From assembly GCA_031258965.1 (NCBI GenBank), contig JAIRMC010000016.1, positions 1 to 32,483 on the forward strand: 32,483 nt of DNA, in the 5' to 3' direction. Source of the DNA: Azoarcus sp. Its GTDB lineage: Bacteria; Pseudomonadota; Gammaproteobacteria; Burkholderiales; Rhodocyclaceae. Of this stretch, positions 8,546-16,625 are shown in pieces (position 1 is the first letter of the stretch; every line of letters begins with the position of its first letter). A program made the position numbers and the translations under genes. The notes beneath the pieces are model-generated. The model did no database searches. It saw nothing but the letters and a program-made list of their open reading frames with translations, and was not told where the DNA came from.

Positions 8546-8723
8546 GGCACCACCCTGCCCGTTTCATCTCCCTATCCTCTGCCATCGCGGCCCGGACGCC
8601 GGTTATCGCATACATTTGTTTCACCGTCGAGCACATATCCATGCCCTTGCGGAAGTTATCGGTTGACGGCGCAGCAAAACGCTACAAGACTTATCCGAGA
8701 TACGTTCCGTCGTGAGTCCCGCC

Positions 8724-9263
8724 ATGATCCGCTTCACGGTACAGGCATCCCGCGCGTTCCCCCCGCGAACCCCGCAACCGCGCAACTGCGGCTTTACCCT
8801 GGCCGAGTTGATGATCGTCACCTGCATCGCCGCCATTCTCGCCGCCATCGCCGCGCCATCGTTCAAACCCCTGATTCGCAGTATCACGGTTCGCGGCGTG
8901 GCCACCGAACTCGTCGCCGACATACAATTCGCCCGTTCCGAGGCCATTCGCGCTGGCCGCGCGATAAGCCTCACGCTCGACAAAGCGCGGCGCTGGCGGG
9001 TTTTTCTCGACAAAGACCGCGACGGCGCATATGACGCCACAAAAGGAGACGAACTGCTGCGCGAAAACACCTACACCGAAACGATCCTGCCGATGACGGA
9101 AGACTGGCTGCTGCGATTCCAGCCTTCCGGGCTGATCGAAGGCGCGACGTTTCCGGGGGGAATCTGCCTGCAAACCGGCAACGACCCGCTCGTCCAGCGT
9201 TACGTGCGATTCTCGACGAGAGCGGCCTCGCCCATCATCCTGGAGGAGTGTCCGAAAACATGA
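8724..9263 (+). CDS. fimT: Type IV pilus minor pilin / pseudopilin, GspH/FimT type
   Basis: About 179 residues. The class III (prepilin) signal is evident: a basic leader, then G followed by FTLAELMIV and a hydrophobic helix (TCIAAILAAIAAPSF). PilD-type peptidase should cut after the Gly and methylate the Phe. The downstream region (VATELVADIQFARSEAIRAGRAISL) is typical of GspH/FimT minor pilins. The leader of about 22 residues is fairly long. A GTG at 8712 in the same frame is an alternative start. The end overlaps the next pilin start by 4 bases. Confidence 0.85.
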   Translation: MIRFTVQASRAFPPRTPQPRNCGFTLAELMIVTCIAAILAAIAAPSFKPLIRSITVRGVATELVADIQFARSEAIRAGRAISLTLDKARRWRVFLDKDRDGAYDATKGDELLRENTYTETILPMTEDWLLRFQPSGLIEGATFPGGICLQTGNDPLVQRYVRFSTRAASPIILEECPKT

Positions 9264-9655
9264 ACATACCCAAAGGCTTTACCCTGCTGGAACTGATGAT
9301 CGTACTGGTGATCGTCGCCATTCTCGCCACCATCGCCATACCTGGTTACGAGTCATACACCCTCAAAACCCGCCGCGCCACCGCCGCCACCTGTCTGCTG
9401 GAACTCTCCGGAGCCATGGAGCGGCACTACACCGTGAACCTGAGCTATCTCGGCGCGACATTACCGTCGACGCAATGCCAGAACGATTTGAGCGGCCATT
9501 ACGACTTCAGCCTCGATGACAAAAAGCTCACACAAAGAACCTACACGCTCCTAGCCGTTCCCAAGGGCGCCCAGACCGTCGACACCTGCGGCACGCTCAG
9601 CATCGACCAGGCTGGCGTGAAAACCAACGGGAACAGCACTGCTTCATGCTGGTAA
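9260..9655 (+). CDS. pilE: Type IV pilin PilE-like
   Basis: A 131-residue prepilin with a six-residue leader, MNIPKG, followed by FTLLELMIVLVIVAILATIAIPGYESY, the classical pilin N-helix with the conserved Glu5. A C-terminal cysteine pair (TCGTL and ASCW, the last residues) probably forms the disulfide-bonded D-region. The ATG at 9260 overlaps the TGA of fimT (ATGA), so the two are co-translated. In other betaproteobacteria such genes lie at the end of a fimT-pilV-pilW-pilX-pilY1-pilE cluster. Here only the first and last types are present. Confidence 0.88.
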   Translation: MNIPKGFTLLELMIVLVIVAILATIAIPGYESYTLKTRRATAATCLLELSGAMERHYTVNLSYLGATLPSTQCQNDLSGHYDFSLDDKKLTQRTYTLLAVPKGAQTVDTCGTLSIDQAGVKTNGNSTASCW

Positions 9656-9852
9656 TCATCAGGGTGGATCAACGAATTGAAGCCAGGGGCCGCCATTAAT
9701 CCGCCATCATTATATGAGTTCGCCTCACTCAAGGTGCTTGAAAACGCTGACTCAGGTTTGAAACCCCGTCGCTCGCGCCTTGCCAGGTTTTCGTGTAGAA
9801 TTTCCGCGTTTATTCTTCAAGCATAACAATATTTTCCTGCCGCAAGCCTGCC

Positions 9853-10407
9853 ATGCCGTCTCTTCCCGAAACCGCCTCCCCTGGCGACCGCGCTCGCCGC
9901 CGCGGCGCTTTTTGCTTTCTCCTCGCCCTTGCCGCCACACCGGTCGCCACTTGGCTCTTCCTCAACCTCAAGCCCTTGTGGCTGCACGTCGAGCCACTCA
10001 AAGGCGGCGCGTTCATCTTCGCCGCCGCAGCTTTCGGCGCGGCGCTGGCGCTGATGCCCGTCGCCGCCGTATTCGGCTGGCTGCTCGCACTCTGGTTCGG
10101 CGTGGAAAGCGTCTATGCACCGCGCCAACGCGAAACGCCGTTTACCGACCGTCTCATCGTCGGTGTGGGCATCATCGCGTGGTTCCTGCCCGCGCTGGGC
10201 TTTCTAGCATCGGCGGTTCATGCGTTGTTTTCCGGGCGCGTACACTTCGTGCAGCCCGCGCGCGATTACCTGCGAATGGTCGATCCTATCGCCTACTGGC
10301 AAGGCGTCGGTTTTCTGTTCGTCACCGCGGGGGTTTTTGCGTGGCTGGCCTGGCGATACTGGCAAAACAAACTGTGCCGCCGCACCGAGGCGGCACAGGA
10401 ACACTGA
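9853..10407 (+). CDS. Unidentified four-helix inner-membrane protein
   Basis: A 184-residue protein with a short polar N-terminus and four hydrophobic segments (around residues 20-40, 53-84, 100-123 and 148-168). A soluble loop between the third and fourth helices contains an aromatic/acidic stretch (HFVQPARDYLRMVDPIAYW). I recognise no family. Coding character is supported by the regular pattern of membrane helices, by basic ends and by a 50-residue linker consistent with topology. It follows pilE by 197 bases and converges on murU. No function can be assigned. Confidence 0.6.
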   Translation: MPSLPETASPGDRARRRGAFCFLLALAATPVATWLFLNLKPLWLHVEPLKGGAFIFAAAAFGAALALMPVAAVFGWLLALWFGVESVYAPRQRETPFTDRLIVGVGIIAWFLPALGFLASAVHALFSGRVHFVQPARDYLRMVDPIAYWQGVGFLFVTAGVFAWLAWRYWQNKLCRRTEAAQEH

Positions 10408-10662
10408 GCAAGCCCATCTCCACTGCGAGCGAAGCGGCACCGCCGGTATGCGCATGGCGCCACGGCGCTCCGCGCCTCGCAATGGCGGGGCTGGATTCGT
10501 CATTGCAAGCGTAGTGCGGTAATCCTGCGCTACTTGGATTGCACAGCCTCGCCCACAACGAGTGTTTAATCAGAATTCCCCCATACATCGGGGCAACTCA
10601 TGGGGCGGCAAGCGTATGCCATGAATTTTCGATTGCGCCAGTGGAACCGGCATGCGCCGCTC
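10408..10662. repeat. Convergent intergenic region with degenerate REP-like copies
   Basis: Between the membrane protein (plus) and murU (minus), repeat fragments are visible: ACTGCGAGCGAAGCGGCA (near 10422-10439), CCGCGCCTCGCAATGGC (near 10470-10486), GTCATTGCAAGCGTAGTGCG followed by GTAATCC (10499-10524) and TGCGCTACTTGGATTGC (10525-10541). They match the repeats at 4180 and 21825 with several substitutions. No gene is supported here. Confidence 0.6.
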
Positions 10663-11358
10663 TCACTCGTTCATGCGCAATCGGGCGTCGAGCCGGGTCA
10701 GACGTTCCGGCGTGCCGACGTCCACCCATTGGCCGCGATGGTGTTCGCCGCTGACACGGTCGACGTCCATCGCGGCCCGCAGTTGCGGGGCAAGACGGGC
10801 GGGACGGCCCGCTTCGAGATGGGCGAACAGCGCAGGGTGGTAGGCGGCGATGCCGGAGAAGGTCAGGCGGGGTTCTTCTTTGCTGCGCACACGGCCCGCC
10901 TTGAGGCCGAAGTCGCCTTCGGGATGGTGATCAGGGTTGTCGATGAGGAGCAAGTGGGCAAGGTCGCCGTCGGAGGAGAGGCGCGCGGCGATTTCAGCGA
11001 GCGAGGCTAGGGCGGCATCGCAGAAAATGTCGCCATTGATGACGATGAAGGGCGCGTCGTCAAGGAATTGCATGGCCTGGCGAATACCGCCGGCCGTCTC
11101 CAGCGCGCCGGGCGGCTCGGGCGACCAGCGAATGCGCACACCAAAGGCGTCGCCGTCGCCGAGCGCGGCTTCGAGCATGTGCCCAAGGTGGGCATGGTTG
11201 ATGACAATGTCGGTGATACCAGCAGCGGCAAGGCGTTCGATATGGCGCACGATCAGCGGTTTGCCGCCGACGGCAAGCAGCGGCTTGGGACAATGGTCGG
11301 TAAGCGGGCGCATGCGCTCGCCCCGCCCGGCGGCCAGGATCATGGCTTTCATTGTCAT
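10663..11358 (-). CDS. murU: N-acetylmuramate 1-phosphate uridylyltransferase
   Basis: A 231-residue nucleotidyltransferase. The N-terminal MILAAGRGERMRPLT...CPKPLL motif (residues 5-25) binds the nucleotide and metal. FIVINGDIFCD supplies the metal-binding Asp, and SGIAAYHPALF and WVDVGTPERL are typical of MurU and related sugar-1-P transferases. In Pseudomonas, MurU makes UDP-MurNAc from MurNAc-1-P made by AmgK, bypassing the fosfomycin-sensitive route. The ATG at 11358 overlaps the TGA of the phosphate transporter (ATGA); a second ATG at 11352 is possible. The amgK gene lies in the same operon, which supports MurU over a generic mannose-1-P guanylyltransferase. Confidence 0.87.
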   Translation of the reverse strand: MTMKAMILAAGRGERMRPLTDHCPKPLLAVGGKPLIVRHIERLAAAGITDIVINHAHLGHMLEAALGDGDAFGVRIRWSPEPPGALETAGGIRQAMQFLDDAPFIVINGDIFCDAALASLAEIAARLSSDGDLAHLLLIDNPDHHPEGDFGLKAGRVRSKEEPRLTFSGIAAYHPALFAHLEAGRPARLAPQLRAAMDVDRVSGEHHRGQWVDVGTPERLTRLDARLRMNE

Positions 11359-12845
11359 ATGATCCGCGTAGCCAGCCAGAAAAGCGCCGCGGCCAGGAAC
11401 ATGGCGGCGGGGAATGTCAGCACCCAGGCGGTCAGGATGGCCTTGACTGTGCTGCTTTGCAGGCCGCTGCGGTTGGCGACCATGGTACCGGCAACGCCCG
11501 AGGAGAGGACGTGTGTTGTGGATACCGGCAGGCTGTAGAGATTGGCGGCGCCGATGGCCAGGGCGGCGGTGATCTGGGCGCTCATGCCTTGCGCGTAGGT
11601 CATACCCTGCTTGCCGATGCGTTCGCCGACGGTGTAGACGACGCGCCGCCAGCCGACGACCGTGCCTAGGCCGAGCGCCAGGGCGATGGCGAAAATGACC
11701 CATACCGGGGCGTATTCGGTGGTGGCGGTGAGGTCTTTGCGCAGGCGGTCGAGGTCGGCTTTTTCTTGCGGATCGAGGCCGGGGAGTTTGCCGACCTGGC
11801 GGGCCATGTCGTCAAGACAGAGCAGGCCGCGCCGCACGTGAACGCGCTGCTCCGCATCCAGCCTGGCGTAGTGGTCGATGTCTTGCAGGTGGTTGAGCAG
11901 GCTTTGGATGGTTTCCCGTGTGCGGGCGATTTCGCAGCGGTGTGCGGAAGCGGCGGGATCGGTTTGAGAGGATGCGGGGCTGGTGGCGAATGTGCCCAAT
12001 TTGTCGAGGTTGCGTTCATAGAAGCTGCGCATATGCGCGGCGGCGTCGCGGGTGCGTTCGATCTGGTACGGGCTGGCGTACAGGTTGAGCACGTAGTGGG
12101 CGGGCACGAAGCCGATCAGCACCAGCATGATAAGGCCGACGCCTTTTTGTCCGTCGTTGGAGCCGTGTACGAAGCTGACCGCGATGGCGGACAGGACGAG
12201 TACGAGACGGTTCCAGAAAGGCGGTTTTTTCCGCAGTTTTTGATCCGCTCGCGTCTCCGGAGCGGCATGGATTTTCGGGACGGCATGCATTCTCGATATG
12301 GGCCGCCAGCGTTTCAGTCCGACGAGGATGAGGCCCGCGACGAGGAATCCCGCCAGCGGCGAGAGGATCAGCGAGAGGATGACGTCGAGGGCTTTTTGCC
12401 AGTTGACGCCCTGGGCGATGGACAGGTCGTTCAATAGCGCGTTGCTCATGCCGACACCGAGGATGGAGCCGATGAGGGTGTGCGAACTGGAGGCGGGAAT
12501 GCCGAAATACCAGGTGCCGAGGTTCCAGGCGATGGCTGCGGCGAGCAGCGAGAACACCATTGCCAGCCCGCGTCCGGTATCGACGTTGATGAGCAGTTCG
12601 ACGGGCAGGAGGTGGACGATGGTGTAGGCAACGCCGACGCCGCCGAGCAGTACGCCAAGGAAGTTAAAGACGCCGGAGAGCATGACGGCGCGGTAAGGCG
12701 ACATCGCCTTGGTATAGATGACGGTGGCGACGGCGTTGGCTGTGTCGTGGAAGCCGTTGATGAATTCAAAGGCGAGAACAAAGGCGAGCGCCAGCGCGAG
12801 GCTGACGCCGACCCAGATGTTGGGGATGCCAAGGGTTTCGAGCAT
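11355..12845 (-). CDS. PiT-family inorganic phosphate transporter (PitA-like)
   Basis: A 496-residue inner-membrane symporter, close to the length of E. coli PitA (499). The two inverted PiT signatures are seen: FEFINGFHDTANAVATVIYTKAMSP (near residues 27-51) and VSFVHGSNDGQKGVG (near 220-234). About ten hydrophobic segments flank a large soluble, helical domain (residues about 255-375). Family members take up phosphate as a metal-phosphate complex with protons. The gene lies 15 bases after amgK and overlaps murU by 4 bases, so all three are probably one transcript. That position, inside a MurNAc recycling operon, is unusual. Confidence 0.93.
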   Translation of the reverse strand: MLETLGIPNIWVGVSLALALAFVLAFEFINGFHDTANAVATVIYTKAMSPYRAVMLSGVFNFLGVLLGGVGVAYTIVHLLPVELLINVDTGRGLAMVFSLLAAAIAWNLGTWYFGIPASSSHTLIGSILGVGMSNALLNDLSIAQGVNWQKALDVILSLILSPLAGFLVAGLILVGLKRWRPISRMHAVPKIHAAPETRADQKLRKKPPFWNRLVLVLSAIAVSFVHGSNDGQKGVGLIMLVLIGFVPAHYVLNLYASPYQIERTRDAAAHMRSFYERNLDKLGTFATSPASSQTDPAASAHRCEIARTRETIQSLLNHLQDIDHYARLDAEQRVHVRRGLLCLDDMARQVGKLPGLDPQEKADLDRLRKDLTATTEYAPVWVIFAIALALGLGTVVGWRRVVYTVGERIGKQGMTYAQGMSAQITAALAIGAANLYSLPVSTTHVLSSGVAGTMVANRSGLQSSTVKAILTAWVLTFPAAMFLAAALFWLATRII

Positions 12846-12860
12846 GGTTGGCCGTTGGGG

Positions 12861-13886
12861 TCAGAAGGTGTCGCCGTGTTCGACGGTTTCCGGGTCGAGC
12901 TTGTCGAGCAGTTTGAGCAGGGGGCTGAGTTCGCGGTAGCGTTTGCAGGCTTTGCACAGGTAGCGCAGCAGCAGCGGCATGCTGGCGAGGTAACCGTCCT
13001 TGCCGTCACGATAGGCGAGACGGGCGAAGATGCCGATGACCTTGATGTGGCGCTGCACGCCCATCCATTCGTAATCGCGGTGGAAGCCTGCGAAGTCGGG
13101 CCGTACCGGCAGGCCATGCTTGCGCGCCGTTTCCCAGTAGCGGGCAAGGAGGTCGAGGGTGAAGCCTTCTTCCCACTCGATGTAGGCATCCTTGAGGAGC
13201 GAAGCCAAGTCGTAGGTGAGCGGACCGTAGACCGCATCCTGGAAATCGATGATGCCCGGATTGAGTCCGTCCGCGATGTGCATCAGGTTGCGCGAATGGT
13301 AGTCGCGGTGCACGAATACTTTGGGTTCCGCGAGGTTGACGGCGATGATGCTGTCGAAAACGTCCATCAATGCAGCTTCGTCCCCGGCGTCGAGCGATAC
13401 GCCCTTGTGGCGGGCGATGTACCACTCCGGGAACAGCATCAGCTCGCGGCGCAGAAGTTCATCGGAATATTCCGGCAGGAGGCCGGGACGGCTGGCGGCC
13501 TGGATGGCGAGCAGCGCGCCGATTGCGTCGGCATAGAGGCGCGCGGCGGCGGTCGGGGTGCATCCCGGCGCGCGCAATTTGTCGAGGTAGGTTGTATCGC
13601 CGAGGTCGGACATGAGCAGGAAGCCTTGTCCAAGATCTTCCGCGAATATCCTGGGGACATGAACGCCGGTATCGGCGAACAGCCGGGCAATGGCGAGCCA
13701 TGGCGCGCAATCTTCGTGTTCGGGCGGCGCATCCATGACGATCAGGCTGGCATGATCCGGCACGGCGTCTTTCGTGGGAAAAACAACACGAAAATAGCGG
13801 CGGAAGCTGGCGTCCGCCGACGCGGGAACAAGTTCGTAGCGAGTATTGGGTAAAGTCCGCTCCAGCCATTGCCGAAGCTGGTTCAT
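12861..13886 (-). CDS. amgK: N-acetylmuramate/N-acetylglucosamine kinase (AmgK)
   Basis: A 341-residue cytosolic kinase of the aminoglycoside phosphotransferase fold. The catalytic loop HRDYHSRNLM and the metal-binding IDFQDAVYGPLTYDLASLL (together roughly residues 195-230) are intact. The N-terminal part (ASFRRYFRVVF, LIVMDAPPE) forms the nucleotide-binding lobe. AmgK phosphorylates the anomeric hydroxyl of MurNAc or GlcNAc, and the co-transcribed murU would use the product. The ATG at 13886 begins MNQLRQWLE. The frame remains open upstream to about 14129, but that part lies in the divergent promoter region and overlaps lptD. It is divergent from lptD, the usual arrangement in this group. 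Confidence 0.88.
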   Translation of the reverse strand: MNQLRQWLERTLPNTRYELVPASADASFRRYFRVVFPTKDAVPDHASLIVMDAPPEHEDCAPWLAIARLFADTGVHVPRIFAEDLGQGFLLMSDLGDTTYLDKLRAPGCTPTAAARLYADAIGALLAIQAASRPGLLPEYSDELLRRELMLFPEWYIARHKGVSLDAGDEAALMDVFDSIIAVNLAEPKVFVHRDYHSRNLMHIADGLNPGIIDFQDAVYGPLTYDLASLLKDAYIEWEEGFTLDLLARYWETARKHGLPVRPDFAGFHRDYEWMGVQRHIKVIGIFARLAYRDGKDGYLASMPLLLRYLCKACKRYRELSPLLKLLDKLDPETVEHGDTF

Positions 13887-13957
13887 ACGGGGAGAAGCGG
13901 ACTCCAATGCGGATCCTTTTGTACAGGGCAAAGCGGGGTTCTCCGCGGTTGTTCGTG

Positions 13958-13975
13958 TAGAATCCGGCGATTCTA
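13958..13975. promoter_or_regulatory. Symmetric -10-like boxes between amgK and lptD
   Basis: TAGAAT (13958-13963) and ATTCTA (13970-13975) are exact inverted copies separated by six bases, giving a -10-like hexamer on each strand. The plus box is 58 bases upstream of the lptD start, and the minus box is about 84 bases upstream of amgK. No convincing -35 hexamer is seen on either strand. TAGAAT is also the -10 of the well-formed tRNA-Asn promoter in this window. Confidence 0.4.
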
Positions 13976-14021
13976 TCAGGCGGTCGATGCGGCTCCACAT
14001 TTTGTTTTTACGAGGGTCATT

Positions 14022-16592
14022 TTGCAGGTACTGGGTCTTGAACCGCGTGTGCGTTTGCTTCCATTGCTGATGTGCTGCATGTCGGGGGCGTTGTGGGCGG
14101 ATTCCGTGCCGAATGCATCTCCGGTTCATGCGGTTTCCATCAACAGCACACCGCAGCCGAGAGTCTGCCTACCCGCCAGCGGGGATCGGGCCACGGCGGA
14201 CGGCGCTTGCAAGACGGAAAAATCCGCCACGGACGCGCCTGAAGCGCCCACGACGCCTGTCGGCACGCCTGTGATTCCTGTTGAATCGTCTGTAATCCCC
14301 ATTGAAGCGCCCGCGATTCCCGCCCGCTGGCCGATCCTGGCTGCCATGGCGGGGTTCGGGCCGAAAACGGCAGGCGCCGCTTCTTCGACGGGAACGCCCG
14401 GCGAAACCCGGATTTCGGCATTGCGCATTTACGGTACGCATGCGATAGACATGGTGGCCGAAGGCGAAGTCGAATTGCAGCGCGATGCCCTGACCCTGAC
14501 CGCCGACCGCTTGACTTACCGCGAACCGGCTGACGAGGTGGTGGCCGATGGCAACGTCCGATTGCGCCAAGGTGACAGTGCCGAAATGTCCGGGCCGTCG
14601 GCCACGCTGGTCGTGGGGCCGCGCACAGGGGAATTCCGCGAGCCGAAATATTCGATGACCCGCAGCCGCCCGCCTCTCGAAGAAGGCGACCCGCCGCGCT
14701 TGGTATCAGGCAGCGGCCAAGCGGATTTGCTGCAACTCGAAGGCGAGAACCAGTATCGCGCCAGGAACGCGACCTGGTCGACATGCCCCGCGCCTAATCC
14801 CGACTGGTACATCAAGGCCGGGGAACTCGAACTTGATTACGACCGCGAGATCGGCGTCGCCCGCAACAGCAGCGTGGTTTTCAAGAACGTTCCCTTCGTC
14901 TGGCTGCCATGGGCCGAATTCCCCCTCGTCGGGCAGCGCCATTCCGGGCTGTTGCCGCCGACGATGGATAGCTCGACCGAGACCGGCTTCGGCGTTACGC
15001 TACCGTATTACTGGAATATCGCGCCCAATTACGACCTGACTGTGGCGCCGCGCTACATGAGCCGACGCGGTGTGCAACTGGGTACTGAAGCGCGCTACAT
15101 GGGCGCGAGCTACCAGGGCACGGCGCGGGTCGAATATCTAGCGCACGACAACGAGAGCGGAGAGCAGCGTTCCCTGGGTTCCTTGCAGCATCAACAATGG
15201 CTGACGCCCGATCTGTATGCCTCGCTCGATCTCAACGCGGTATCGGACGATGAATATTTCGAGGATCTGAGCACGCGGGTATCCATGGCATCCAAGGTCA
15301 ACCTGCTGCGCGAAGGGCGGCTGATGTACGTCGGCGGCTGGTGGGGGGCCTCGGCACTCGCCCAGAGTTACCAGACACTGTCGCCCGATCCCGAAAATCC
15401 GGTCGTGACGCCATACAGGCGTCTGCCCCAGATCACGCTCAACGCCACGCGGCCGGGCGAGTTCCGCGACAGCATCGGGACTTCCGGACTCGATTTCGCC
15501 TGGCATGGCGAATTCACGCGCTTCACCCATCCGCGCAAGGATTACGTTGATGCCTCCCGCCTGATCGCCTATCCGCAGTTGTCGCTGCCCTTGCAGTGGT
15601 CCGGCTTCTACATCACCCCCAAGATCGGCCTGCACTACACCCGCTACGATATTGACCGCGACCGCTCCATGGCGCCGGGCATGCGCGACGAAATCACCCG
15701 TTCCGCGCCGGTTTTCTCGCTCGATTCGGGGCTAACGTTCGAGCGTGAAACTCATTTGTTCGGCGCGGACTACGTGCAAACCCTGGAACCGAGGCTGTAC
15801 TACCTCAACGTTCCCTATCGGCGGCAGGACGACATTCCGTTGTTCGACACCAGCCGCTACGACTTCGGCTTCGCGCAAATCTTCAGCGAAAACATCTATA
15901 CCGGCGGTGATCGCCTTGCCGACGCCAGACAGTTGACCGCCGCCGTTACCTCGCGCCTGATCGACCCGGCAACCGGCGTCGAGCGCCTGCGATTACTGCT
16001 CGGGCAACGCTATTACTTTGCGGATCAACTCGTCACACTCAACCATTTCGACGAAAATGGCCAAATGGTGGAACGCGAAACCGCGCGCACCAGCAAGCGC
16101 GCCGACGTGCTCGCGGGCCTGTCTACACGGCTCGGCAAGTACACGGCGTTTGAATCGTTGTGGCAATACAACCCGCGCGAGTATGAAACAGAACGCTACT
16201 CCGCGGCTTTGCGGTATAACCCCGGACATACCCGTGCATTGAATCTCGGCTACCGTTACGTGCGTGACATTTTGCGCGACGTGGATGTTTCCGGGCAGTG
16301 GCCGTTATGGGGGAAATGGTACGGTGTGGGTCGGCTCACCCACTCGCTCAAGGACTCCCGCCTGACCGAAGCCATCGCCGGGCTTGAATACAATGGCGGC
16401 TGCTGGGTGCTGCGCATGGGTGGCCACCGCTATGCGACGCGCGAGGACCGGTTCAACAATACATTCTTCCTGCAACTCGAACTCAATGACTTCACCAGCA
16501 TCGGCCCCGGCGGAAACGTGGTCAACATGATCCGGCGCAGCGTGCCGGGCTATGGCAGGATCAACGAATCCGGCAGCGCGTTCGGAGAATGA
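14022..16592 (+). CDS. lptD: LPS-assembly outer-membrane protein LptD
   Basis: An 856-residue outer-membrane beta-barrel that inserts LPS into the outer leaflet together with LptE. A signal peptide ends near residue 26 (LLPLLMCCMSGALWA then DS). An OstA/LptA-like periplasmic domain follows (about 128-240: ALRIYGTHAIDMVAEGEVEL), then WSTCPAPNPDWYI, then the barrel (VWLPWAEFPLVGQRHSGLLPP onward). The start is chosen as TTG at 14022, with CGAGG at 14011-14015, because it gives a good signal peptide. The frame is open far upstream into amgK. Mature cysteines are at about 49, 63, 255 and 794. It leads the lptD-surA-pdxA-rsmA series. Confidence 0.95.
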   Translation: MQVLGLEPRVRLLPLLMCCMSGALWADSVPNASPVHAVSINSTPQPRVCLPASGDRATADGACKTEKSATDAPEAPTTPVGTPVIPVESSVIPIEAPAIPARWPILAAMAGFGPKTAGAASSTGTPGETRISALRIYGTHAIDMVAEGEVELQRDALTLTADRLTYREPADEVVADGNVRLRQGDSAEMSGPSATLVVGPRTGEFREPKYSMTRSRPPLEEGDPPRLVSGSGQADLLQLEGENQYRARNATWSTCPAPNPDWYIKAGELELDYDREIGVARNSSVVFKNVPFVWLPWAEFPLVGQRHSGLLPPTMDSSTETGFGVTLPYYWNIAPNYDLTVAPRYMSRRGVQLGTEARYMGASYQGTARVEYLAHDNESGEQRSLGSLQHQQWLTPDLYASLDLNAVSDDEYFEDLSTRVSMASKVNLLREGRLMYVGGWWGASALAQSYQTLSPDPENPVVTPYRRLPQITLNATRPGEFRDSIGTSGLDFAWHGEFTRFTHPRKDYVDASRLIAYPQLSLPLQWSGFYITPKIGLHYTRYDIDRDRSMAPGMRDEITRSAPVFSLDSGLTFERETHLFGADYVQTLEPRLYYLNVPYRRQDDIPLFDTSRYDFGFAQIFSENIYTGGDRLADARQLTAAVTSRLIDPATGVERLRLLLGQRYYFADQLVTLNHFDENGQMVERETARTSKRADVLAGLSTRLGKYTAFESLWQYNPREYETERYSAALRYNPGHTRALNLGYRYVRDILRDVDVSGQWPLWGKWYGVGRLTHSLKDSRLTEAIAGLEYNGGCWVLRMGGHRYATREDRFNNTFFLQLELNDFTSIGPGGNVVNMIRRSVPGYGRINESGSAFGE

Positions 16593-16625
16593 GAGAATGC
16601 GGAACATCGTGACGAGACATTTCAA

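Noticed and set aside
9780-9801. TTGCCA and TAGAAT as a promoter upstream of the four-helix protein
   Set aside because: The spacing between the hexamers is only 10 bases, and no -35 was found at 16-18 bases, so only the -10-like box is noted.
11359-11703. N-terminal extension of the murU frame
   Set aside because: The extension is Arg/His-rich, lies inside the PiT gene in another frame, and the MurU family begins at MKAMILAAG; the ATGA overlap marks the start.
12480-13853. A 457-codon open frame on plus, antisense to the PiT gene and amgK
   Set aside because: Its translation is rich in Gly, Glu, Asp and Val repeats typical of antisense frames in G+C-rich genes, shows no motif, and both sense genes are strongly supported.
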